From Spirochaetaceae bacterium (GTDB lineage: Bacteria > Spirochaetota > Spirochaetia > Treponematales > Breznakiellaceae), in contig JAITHM010000060.1 of NCBI GenBank assembly GCA_031279965.1, forward strand, positions 1 to 20,715: 20,715 nucleotides of DNA. The letters run 5' to 3'. The position numbers and the translations under genes are program-made. Shown piece after piece: positions 1 through 6,575 of this stretch. How positions within the stretch are numbered: the stretch's first letter is position 1; every line of letters begins with the position of its first letter. A model generated the notes under the pieces. It was not told where the DNA came from. It saw only the letters and a list, made by a program, of their open reading frames with translations, and made no database searches.

Positions 1-21
1 TCCCACAGGATTGTAATACCG

Positions 22-1674
22 TTACTGCCACTGAAAAACCGGCCTGCCTTTGGTGCCGTCCCATACCCAAACACTGTTAAAGTCCCAATCAAGACCGCCA
101 TACATTCCCTGATTGCTAAACCATACGCCTGTTACCATTGCTCTGTCTTGATCACTGCCGCTGCCGTACTCAAGACCGCCGGTTGGGGTTGGAATAGTAC
201 CAGGCGGTACTATTCCATTATAGCTTACAGGAACAAGTGCAAAATTGCGATTCGTTACGCCAGGCAGCGCAGGTGTAGTGATAAGCTGGCCTGCTATTCT
301 GTCAACACCACAAACATTAGTAGAAGTGCCAAATGCAACATCTACCATATTAGCGAATGATACCGATCTTAATATCGTAAGAATTGAATTTGTTGCACTG
401 AGAGCACTGGCACCCCCGCCAAAAATACCGCCTACCGCTCCTATTCCAGCACTTTGTACGCTGATGTTTCCACCAAAATACGATTCTTCGATGCGGACAG
501 AAGACCGTGAAGTCTGGTTTGTTGCCCCTCCAACAAGACCTCCAACACGTACCGTGCACACATCAGTTGAAGGCGGCATCCCAAAAACAGAGACACCAAT
601 ATCGTAAGCGGCGTAGCATTGCATCATCGAAAAAACAACGATGTCGCCCGCAGTACTTCCTGATAGAGTGCGGCCCCCTGCCTTGCCCACGACGCCGCCG
701 GCATCGATAAGAAGCTGCGACGAATCAAATACAATGGTAATTGATAACGGCGCATGGAATGAAGACTGCGTAATTTTCGATACTGTACCGGCTAAACTGC
801 CTACAATACCGCCAATATTGAATTCAGTGCCGCCGCTTTTTGCAATGTGCAGCGGCGTATTGCCGCCCTGCGAGTCATGCATCACACTTACCCGGGTAAT
901 TTCAGTGTCCAATGCGTACCCTACAAGACCGCCATAGTGCTGTGTATGCGGCGCACCAAGATTCTGCAAAGCCCCATCCAAAACAATGGACAAATTTTTG
1001 AAAGATGCATTATCAGCGCGGCCAAAAAGTCCGACATATATGCTGTCATCAGCATTGAATTTAAGGCCGCTGATTGTCCGTTCATTGCCGTCAAAGGTGC
1101 CTGTAAATGCAGGCAGCGTATTACAAATAGGAGTCCAGGTATTCGTTAGCTGAATATCAGAGACAAGCACATATTTTCCCGATGCCAGGAACCGCAGATC
1201 TTTTCCAATAAGCGCCAATTCTTTTTGAGAAAAAATAGGGACGTAAAGGCCAGTGATTTTCCATTCGTATAAATTGCCCGGCGTAAGAATATCGCCTTGC
1301 GCCTGCCCAAAATATACCGTCTGTGTTAATGGATCAAGAAACTCAACCCACAGTGTTATAAATGACCCCGCAGGTGCATTTATATCAAGCTTCCAATTGA
1401 TATAATCAACAAGCGGCATAGGCGCAGGATTGCCTGGTGTCGGAACGGGAGCTGGCAGATAGATCACCTCGGGAACAATGCTTGTTATGGGATCGCCGTG
1501 CCGTGTATAGATGTGGATTTTTTTAACTTCGTAATTAAGCTGCGCGATGGGTGTATCAAGCCTAACAATTCCCGAAGCAGGAATTGTAGGGGCAGCCTCC
1601 ATGACAGGACATCCGCTGCACACCAGCACCACCAGACAGAGCACGATTAAACGTTGAATAAGAAGCCTTTTCAT
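22..1674 (-). CDS. GLUG-repeat surface lipoprotein
   Basis: A 550-residue protein with a lipoprotein signal: charged start, hydrophobic stretch at residues 9-19, and lipidation Cys22 in the context VCSGC. Cys at -3 is loose, as spirochaetal lipoboxes often are. Residues 150-206 have the usual entry into such proteins (W-x-P-I, then FTGTFDGN-x-x-x-ISGL). Five GG-[LIV]-[VF]-G motifs follow, near residues 248, 288, 326, 378 and 415, with a related GLFG near 215. These are typical of GLUG-type beta-solenoid repeats. It ends with the W-x-W-DG-x-KGRPVFQW tail seen at the end of such proteins. Expected location is the cell envelope, probably the outer surface. Residues 70-90 are Pro-rich. Its ATG overlaps the upstream stop codon by 4 bases (ATGA), so it is translationally coupled to the PASTA gene. 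Adhesion or polymer binding is possible but not shown. Confidence 0.85.
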   Translation of the reverse strand: MKRLLIQRLIVLCLVVLVCSGCPVMEAAPTIPASGIVRLDTPIAQLNYEVKKIHIYTRHGDPITSIVPEVIYLPAPVPTPGNPAPMPLVDYINWKLDINAPAGSFITLWVEFLDPLTQTVYFGQAQGDILTPGNLYEWKITGLYVPIFSQKELALIGKDLRFLASGKYVLVSDIQLTNTWTPICNTLPAFTGTFDGNERTISGLKFNADDSIYVGLFGRADNASFKNLSIVLDGALQNLGAPHTQHYGGLVGYALDTEITRVSVMHDSQGGNTPLHIAKSGGTEFNIGGIVGSLAGTVSKITQSSFHAPLSITIVFDSSQLLIDAGGVVGKAGGRTLSGSTAGDIVVFSMMQCYAAYDIGVSVFGMPPSTDVCTVRVGGLVGGATNQTSRSSVRIEESYFGGNISVQSAGIGAVGGIFGGGASALSATNSILTILRSVSFANMVDVAFGTSTNVCGVDRIAGQLITTPALPGVTNRNFALVPVSYNGIVPPGTIPTPTGGLEYGSGSDQDRAMVTGVWFSNQGMYGGLDWDFNSVWVWDGTKGRPVFQWQ

Positions 1675-2693
1675 TGAACTGTCTCCCTGTGAATCTCTCT
1701 CTTTAATAAAGATACTACAAAAATAGTCCCTTTGGGTACTAAATAAGGATAGGTAAATTCTCCGCCATAATGCCCCATATTGACAAGTGTTTTGCGCTCA
1801 CCGTCGGGGAATATCGCTTCAAGTGTTGTTTGCATAGGATATGGATTTTCGCTGAGCTGCAGGCGAAAGAGGCCGGCGGTTTCATTATCCTTAATATCAG
1901 CCGGGCGCGGTTCAACAACAGTCAGTGTTGCCACCTGGTTCGTCGTCAGCACATTTCCACTTGCCGGTTCCTGGGCAACAATCGTCCCAGCTGTTTCGCC
2001 GTTTTCTCCAGGCTGAGTTGTGAACACCCAGCGTATCCCTGCCTTCGAAATGGCATCAAGTGCTCCGTCAACTTTTTTACCGGTAAGGCTGGGCATTTTA
2101 GTGCTTAACGCTTCTTCACCTCTGCTTACGACAAGATTAAGTTCGAGCGGCGCAGAAATCCCTGTACCGGGCAGCGGATCCTGCTCAAGTATCGTACCCA
2201 CAGGCTCCAGGGAATATTGATAGAGTATGGGGTCTTTTATCGTGATGAGCGGCGTTGTCGCAGCACCAAAAAGTGTTTTAAGTTCGCTGCGGACATCATC
2301 AACTTTTCTGCCCATATAGTTCCCTACGTTACTCAAAAGGGCGCCTTGGCTGATTACAAGACGTATTTTTCTTCCTGCTTTGACAATAGTGCCCGGCCGC
2401 GGGTCTTGCTCAATGATGCCGCCCCGGTCAACCGGCGAATAGCGAAGCTGAATACGGGCGTCAAGTTCTTTGTTTTGGAGTTCAAGCAGCGCCGGAATAA
2501 TGTCTTTGCCCTGTACATCGGGTACCATTACCTCTTCCGCGCCACGCACCCGCAAAAAAAATACCGCTATCGCAACAAGGACAGCAAAGAGCAGCAATGC
2601 TGCACAGAGGGCGAAGAAAACCTGCGGCTTTAATGAAAGCACCGGTGTTTTACCGTCATTGAGCGTATCTTCCTTAAAAAAATGTGTTTCCAT
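1671..2693 (-). CDS. Membrane-anchored triple-PASTA protein without kinase domain
   Basis: 340 residues. A short cytoplasmic tail (1-23) is followed by one transmembrane helix (about 24-49) and three PASTA domains outside the membrane: about 53-117 (MVPDVQGK...IIEQDPRPGT...VISQG), 118-192 (VGNYMGRK...ILEQDPLPGT...VVSRG) and 197-262 (MPSLTGKK...IVAQEPASGN...TVVEP). A beta-rich tail of about 78 residues is not recognised. PASTA domains in Ser/Thr kinases and penicillin-binding proteins bind peptidoglycan fragments or beta-lactams. Here neither a kinase nor a transpeptidase domain is present, so a role as a peptidoglycan-binding envelope protein is inferred. The start lies 4 bases after the fmt stop, with AGGA upstream as ribosome site. 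It overlaps the lipoprotein gene by 4 bases. Confidence 0.88.
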   Translation of the reverse strand: METHFFKEDTLNDGKTPVLSLKPQVFFALCAALLLFAVLVAIAVFFLRVRGAEEVMVPDVQGKDIIPALLELQNKELDARIQLRYSPVDRGGIIEQDPRPGTIVKAGRKIRLVISQGALLSNVGNYMGRKVDDVRSELKTLFGAATTPLITIKDPILYQYSLEPVGTILEQDPLPGTGISAPLELNLVVSRGEEALSTKMPSLTGKKVDGALDAISKAGIRWVFTTQPGENGETAGTIVAQEPASGNVLTTNQVATLTVVEPRPADIKDNETAGLFRLQLSENPYPMQTTLEAIFPDGERKTLVNMGHYGGEFTYPYLVPKGTIFVVSLLKREIHRETVQ

Positions 2694-2697
2694 ATCA

Positions 2698-3675
2698 CTA
2701 TCCTAAAACAGCGCCGGTAAGCTGCCTCGCTCCATTGATAAAGTCCTTCCAATCAAGCTCTTTACGAGCTGTCCATTGGAGGCGCGTTGCGGCAAACACA
2801 CCGTCTCCTGTCTGTATCAAAAGACCGGCGTATTTATCAATACCAAGTACCGTTCCTGGAATTCCTTTCGTGCATACTATATCATACGGACTCCCTGCGC
2901 GTATATAGAGTTCCTGTCCGTTACAGCGCGTCCACGAAAGCGGCCAGGGCGTAAAAGCGCGAATCTGCGCATCAATTTCTCCGGCGCTCCGCCGCCAATC
3001 GATTTCGCCGTCTGCCTTGCAGAATTGCCGGCAATATGTCGCCTTCTGTTCGTCCTGAACACATTCAGATACCGTTCTCGCGGCAATCTGCTCTACAATG
3101 CCGCCCAGCATGCCGGCAGCAAGTTCAGAGGCGCGGTCAGACAAAAGCAGCGAAGTTTCGCGTCCGTTAAGCGCAAGGATTTCTTGTGCGAGAACAGCTC
3201 CCGCATCAAGTTTTTCGGCAAGACGCTGAATCGTTACGCCGGTTTCGTGCACACGGTCAAGGAGCGCCTGCTGAAGAGGCGACGCGCCCCGATAGGCAGG
3301 AAGAAGCGATGGATGAATGTTGATGGCTCCCAGCGGGAACAATGCGAGGAATTCTTGGGGGAAAATATGTCCGTAGGCAAACGACACAAGAAGATCGGCC
3401 TTGAGGGAGGCTGTTTCGGTGACAGCCGTGTGGTCAAGCCGGGGAAATTTAAGGATGCGCGGCACGGCAAAACCTGCTTGAACAAGCTCTTGGGAAAGCT
3501 GTTCTGCGGCACAGGTAATGTCTGTTGGCCGGGGTGTTCCGCTTCGTCCCCGGGCGGCATCTGGATTGGTGAGCACGCCGCATAGTTCGCAGATTCCCCG
3601 GGAAATCTGAAGGCGGACGAGCGCTTCAAGGGAACGGACAGCAATAGCCGGACTTCCTGCAAAAATAATCTTCAC
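2698..3675 (-). CDS. fmt: Methionyl-tRNA formyltransferase
   Basis: Transfers a formyl group from 10-formyl-tetrahydrofolate to Met-tRNA(fMet) for translation initiation in the cytosol. It shows the N-terminal strand MKIIFAGSPAIAVRSL and the catalytic region INIHPSLLPAYRGASP with the conserved Asn and His. The signature continues as ETGVTIQRL...LDAGAVL with the catalytic Asp, and a C-terminal OB-type domain begins near FCKADGEIDW. Length (325 residues) is normal. I chose the GTG at 3675: it gives the family N-terminus, and AGAAGG stands 6 bases upstream. The frame also opens at a TTG at 3681, but that would touch the Shine-Dalgarno sequence. The gene heads the three-gene minus-strand operon. 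Peptide deformylase, its usual partner, is not in this window. Confidence 0.95.
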   Translation of the reverse strand: MKIIFAGSPAIAVRSLEALVRLQISRGICELCGVLTNPDAARGRSGTPRPTDITCAAEQLSQELVQAGFAVPRILKFPRLDHTAVTETASLKADLLVSFAYGHIFPQEFLALFPLGAINIHPSLLPAYRGASPLQQALLDRVHETGVTIQRLAEKLDAGAVLAQEILALNGRETSLLLSDRASELAAGMLGGIVEQIAARTVSECVQDEQKATYCRQFCKADGEIDWRRSAGEIDAQIRAFTPWPLSWTRCNGQELYIRAGSPYDIVCTKGIPGTVLGIDKYAGLLIQTGDGVFAATRLQWTARKELDWKDFINGARQLTGAVLG

Positions 3676-3703
3676 GCACAACCTTCTTTCAACTTCTTTT
3701 TAG

Positions 3704-3715
3704 AAAAGCGCTTTT
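3704..3715. repeat. 12-bp perfect palindrome in the fmt/metB-like intergenic region
   Basis: AAAAGCGCTTTT is a perfect dyad lying between the candidate fmt promoter and the fmt start, inside the predicted 5' leader. It could be an operator or a small hairpin, but nothing else in the sequence supports a function. Confidence 0.35.
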
Positions 3716-3743
3716 GATTTTCAAAATGCCTTTCCTGAGCCAT

Positions 3744-3771
3744 ACAATACCAGAATTTCACTTTTGTTAAA
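3744..3771 (-). promoter_or_regulatory. Candidate promoter of the fmt operon
   Basis: On the minus strand TTTAAC (3771-3766) is separated by 16 bases from TATTGT (3749-3744). A TG dinucleotide one base upstream makes an extended -10 (TGGTATTGT). This predicts a leader of about 60 nt before the GTG of fmt. Match is moderate, especially at -35. Confidence 0.4.
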
Positions 3772-3848
3772 GGGGTTCATAAAAAAGATTCGCTCTGCTA
3801 AGGTGTTTAGAAAGACTTTCCTGCGTCAATCAGGAGGGAGGAGAGACG

Positions 3849-4982
3849 ATGGATTTTACGACACTTTTAATTCATACCGGACACGAATACGAGGGAACTA
3901 CAGGCGCGTTGGGCGTTCCTGTTTTTCAAACTTCTACGTTTGCACAAAAGAATATCAAAGCAGGTCAGGAGTTTGATTACACTCGCTCCGGCAATCCAAC
4001 TCGCAAAGCGCTTGAAGAGACTATCGCACGGCTTGAAGGCGGCGTTCGCGGTTTTGCTTTCAGCAGCGGTATGGCGGCTATAGCCTCGGTACTGGGGATT
4101 TTCAAAGCAGGAGACCATATCATTACCGCCGAAGACATCTATGGAGGCAGCTATCGTATTCTTACATCGTTTTATCAGCGTTGGGGGCTTGAGCATACGT
4201 CATGTGATGCCGCCGATAGCGCTCAGCTTAAAAAAGCGCTGCGGCCTTCGACAAAAGCACTGTTCTTGGAAACTCCCTCAAATCCTCTTCTTAAAATTAC
4301 CAACCTAAAAGCTGCCTGTGATTTTGGGCGGGAGGCTGGACTCATTGTAATAGTTGATAATACGTTCATGACGCCGTTTCTCCAGCGGCCGCTTGAATTT
4401 GGGGCAGACATTGTGGTTCATTCCGCTACGAAATTTCTTGGCGGCCACAGTGATGTGCTATCCGGTCTTGCCGTTGCCCGGACAGAAGAGCTGGGAGCGC
4501 GTATCTATGCAGTACAGAACGGGTTTGGTGCTGTTCCAGGGCCTTGGGATGTTTTTCTTGTACTTAGGGGCATAAAGACGCTTAAAGTGCGGCTTGAGGC
4601 CGCCGAACGAAGCGCCACGGATATTGCCGCTTGGCTTGCCTGCCATCCGGCCGTCGAGACGGTCTATTACCCGGGGTTGCCCAGTCACAAAGATGCGGAG
4701 CTTCATGCACAGCAGGCGCAAGGAGCTGGCGCGGTGCTTTCATTTAAAACCAAAACAGAAGAAGCGGCACTGCAATTTCTCGCGGGCATTTCCTTGGCAG
4801 TTCCCGCAGTGAGCCTTGGCGGTGTTGAGACCATTGTCTCGTATCCTGTCCGCATGAGTCATGCGGGTATGCCGTCTGTAGAACGGGATCGCCTTGGCAT
4901 TACCGCGTCGCTTATACGGGTATCAGTTGGACTTGAATCTGTAGCGGATCTTATTGCCGATTTTGATGCCGCTCTTCGTTAG
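3849..4982 (+). CDS. Cys/Met-metabolism PLP enzyme (cystathionine gamma-synthase / beta-lyase family)
   Basis: A 377-residue fold-type I PLP enzyme of the Cys/Met metabolism family, of usual length. Visible are YTRSGNPT (44-51), the PLP-contacting FSSGMAA (71-77), ETPSNPLLKI (141-150), VDNTFMTP (169-176), and the Schiff-base Lys195 in HSATKFLGGHSDV. The C-terminal SLGGVETIVSYP and the stretch ending IRVSVGLES are also typical. The family includes cystathionine gamma-synthase, cystathionine beta-lyase, gamma-lyase and methionine gamma-lyase, which cannot be told apart by eye. The SLGGVE-x-x-x-x-YP and SHAGM segments favour a metB/metC-like enzyme in transsulfuration. The start is fixed by a very strong ribosome site (AGGAGGGAGGAG). 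The gene stands alone, divergent from fmt. Confidence 0.92.
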   Translation: MDFTTLLIHTGHEYEGTTGALGVPVFQTSTFAQKNIKAGQEFDYTRSGNPTRKALEETIARLEGGVRGFAFSSGMAAIASVLGIFKAGDHIITAEDIYGGSYRILTSFYQRWGLEHTSCDAADSAQLKKALRPSTKALFLETPSNPLLKITNLKAACDFGREAGLIVIVDNTFMTPFLQRPLEFGADIVVHSATKFLGGHSDVLSGLAVARTEELGARIYAVQNGFGAVPGPWDVFLVLRGIKTLKVRLEAAERSATDIAAWLACHPAVETVYYPGLPSHKDAELHAQQAQGAGAVLSFKTKTEEAALQFLAGISLAVPAVSLGGVETIVSYPVRMSHAGMPSVERDRLGITASLIRVSVGLESVADLIADFDAALR

Positions 4983-5012
4983 GACGGCTCCCACATTTTG
5001 GGCGCATCCGTC
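4983..5012 (+). terminator. Hairpin just after the PLP-enzyme stop codon
   Basis: Outer stem GACGG (4983-4987) pairs with CCGTC (5008-5012), and inner stem CCCA (4990-4993) pairs with TGGG (4999-5002) over a 5-base loop. It begins directly after the stop codon. There is no U-run after it, so it may be a processing or stability hairpin instead of an intrinsic terminator. Confidence 0.4.
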
Positions 5013-5089
5013 TACCTAATGAATGCAATTATTTTCAGCTACTTGCAATTTGCGCCTAAAGGTTTTTAAAAATTCATCACAAAATACTA

Positions 5090-5118
5090 TGGACAGAAGA
5101 TAATGGGTATAATATAAT
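5090..5118 (+). promoter_or_regulatory. Sigma-70-type promoter of the RlmN/Cfr-like gene
   Basis: TGGACA (5090-5095), a 17-base spacer, then TATAAT (5113-5118). An overlapping second TATAAT begins at 5108. Predicted start of transcription is near 5125, leaving a leader of about 105 nt before the ATG at 5231. Confidence 0.7.
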
Positions 5119-5124
5119 AAAAAT

Positions 5125-5230
5125 GACATGAAGTACAATTTTTTATAGTTAATCAATAAACTTTTCTCAAAGTCTCAATCGGAGTTTCCATTGATGGGAA
5201 AGGTGTGTTTATCTTCTTCGGGGGTTAATT
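5125..5230 (+). promoter_or_regulatory. Leader with a possible upstream peptide and competing stems
   Basis: The leader contains a 23-codon frame (ATG 5194, stop 5263-5265) with GGAG 9 bases upstream, overlapping the start of the methyltransferase out of frame. Four short complementary segments are visible: TTTCC (5185-5189), GGGAAA (5196-5201), GGGAA (5246-5250) and TTCCC (5254-5258). They can pair 1:2 and 3:4, or alternatively 2:4. The GGGGG ribosome site lies between the two pairs. The arrangement recalls attenuated antibiotic-resistance methylases, but the stems are only 5 bp, so this is inference. Confidence 0.3.
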
Positions 5231-6223
5231 ATGAAAAATTTGCAGGGGAATTATTCCCTTGTTAGTATTATTGGCGATCCTTTTGGATTCACCCGTGATG
5301 AAATTACCAGTGTTTTAGGGGAATATGACTCAAAGACACTGTATTCATTTTTATATAAAAATACATCCCATAAAAAAGTCCATACAATATGGATAAAGGA
5401 TATGTTAAAAGATACGGATACGGAAAAATATCTGTATGAATTAACAGACAATAAATACATAGAAACTGTTTGTATAAAACGGAGAACAGGAATGACCGCC
5501 TGTGTAAGCACCCAGGTTGGCTGCCCGGTTCAATGTATTTTTTGTGAATCTGGCAGGAACGGACTGACAAGAAATTTAACCGCTTCTGAAATAGTTCAGC
5601 AGATTGTTTTTCTAAAAAACAAAATAAACAGGATTGTATTTATGGGCATCGGAGAACCATTGTATAATTACGATGCATTGATAAAGGCGATTCATATTTT
5701 ACGGGACAGGGACGGACTTGATTTTCCCACGGACGGCATAACCGTATCAACAGTAGGGCCGGTAATGCAATTAAAAAAATTGCGGGAGGAACATATAAAA
5801 ATTCAGTTGGTATTGTCATTACACGCCGCCACTCAAAAAACGAGGGATTATATTATTCCCGGAATGGCCGGAAATGATATTGAGGAAACGGTTAAGGCGG
5901 CGCTATCATATTCTCAAAGGCACAACAGGAAGGTGAGCATAGCCTATTTGGTATTGCCGGGAATAAACAATAATTATTCTGACATAAAACAATTGGTTGA
6001 ATGGTTTAAGCATGAAAACGTGATGATAAATTTGCTTGAATATAATGAAACAAATAAAGGTATTTTGAAAAAGATAAATAAAAACGAAATAATAAAATTT
6101 AAAAACAAATTGGAGGATTTAGGGCTTGAAGTGAATATAAGGGTATCGCATGGAAGGAATATAAAAGCCGCTTGTGGACAATTAGCGGGTAAATATAATA
6201 TAAGTGGCGCAAACTGCACATAA
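5231..6223 (+). CDS. RlmN/Cfr-family radical SAM rRNA methyltransferase, AT-rich
   Basis: 330 residues. The radical SAM cluster motif is C98-x3-C102-x2-C105 (VGCPVQCIFCESG). The two cysteines unique to RlmN/Cfr chemistry are present: C91 in TACVSTQVGC and C315 in KAACGQLAG. MGIGEPLYNY (138-147), STVGPV (173-178), LSLHAAT (195-201) and AYLVLPGINNN (238-248) complete the family. RlmN methylates C2 of 23S A2503 and certain tRNAs; Cfr adds C8 methylation and gives antibiotic resistance. This protein is short and its N-terminal domain is reduced. It also differs where RlmN has MPIN (here IPGMAG) and RGDDIDAACG (here HGRNIKAACG), so it is probably a divergent paralog, not the housekeeping copy. Base composition is far more AT-rich than its neighbours, suggesting transfer. 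Confidence 0.85.
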   Translation: MKNLQGNYSLVSIIGDPFGFTRDEITSVLGEYDSKTLYSFLYKNTSHKKVHTIWIKDMLKDTDTEKYLYELTDNKYIETVCIKRRTGMTACVSTQVGCPVQCIFCESGRNGLTRNLTASEIVQQIVFLKNKINRIVFMGIGEPLYNYDALIKAIHILRDRDGLDFPTDGITVSTVGPVMQLKKLREEHIKIQLVLSLHAATQKTRDYIIPGMAGNDIEETVKAALSYSQRHNRKVSIAYLVLPGINNNYSDIKQLVEWFKHENVMINLLEYNETNKGILKKINKNEIIKFKNKLEDLGLEVNIRVSHGRNIKAACGQLAGKYNISGANCT

Positions 6224-6260
6224 CAGGCGGAGGCATGGAATATTCAAGACCCTGTTTTAG

Positions 6261-6575
6261 GCAAAAAAATTCATAACATATCTGCAAGAGTGCGGAAAAG
6301 ATTATTCAAATCCAAGTGTTATGCAAAGTTTTTTATATCATCTTAAAAAGTTTAATGCCTGTTTTGAAGGCGGCGGCGCGGAAATACAGCGGGCGTTTCT
6401 CTTTGCGTGTTATACCGGGCTTCGTGTTTCTGATCTGCAAGCAGCCCCCCCCCCCCCCCAGAAATCTGGGGAGACGCGATCGCCAGCTCGCGCGCCTTCG
6501 CGGGATGGCGTGAAGAGCGTGGAAATTCGCGCGGGCAAATCTAAGGGCAGGCGCTCTATGTCTTGTGAACAATAA
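6261..6575 (+). pseudogene. Tyrosine recombinase (phage-integrase family) remnant
   Basis: One plus-strand frame after a TAG reads FITYLQECGKDYSNPSV and later AFLFACYTGLRVSDLQA. The latter is the box I region of tyrosine recombinases with its catalytic Arg. A 15-C tract (6445-6459) then interrupts the frame where the strand after box I should begin. Further on, KSVEIRAGKSKGRR resembles the beta-hairpin carrying the catalytic Lys. The N-terminal core-binding domain is mostly missing, and the box II region (HxxR...Y) is absent: the frame ends within the 3' end of tilS. No intact copy is present, so it is a dead fragment, probably left by an integrated element that also carried the AT-rich gene upstream. 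Confidence 0.65.
6445..6471 (+). repeat. C15 tract running into a perfect inverted repeat
   Basis: Fifteen consecutive C (6445-6459). The last four form the arm of CCCCAGA (6456-6462), two bases (6463-6464), then TCTGGGG (6465-6471). The tract lies inside the recombinase remnant. Such tracts slip during replication and also during sequencing, so its exact length is uncertain. Confidence 0.75.

Noticed and set aside
2776..3585. Plus-strand open frame of 269 codons opposite fmt
   Set aside because: Antisense shadow of fmt with atypical composition and no initiation signals.
3676..3681. TTG start for fmt at 3681
   Set aside because: It directly abuts the AGAAGG ribosome site; the GTG at 3675 has proper spacing and gives the family N-terminus.
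3764..3976. Small plus-strand frame before the Cys/Met enzyme
   Set aside because: It overlaps the true gene out of frame, lacks homology, and the strong AGGAGGGAGGAG site serves the ATG at 3849.
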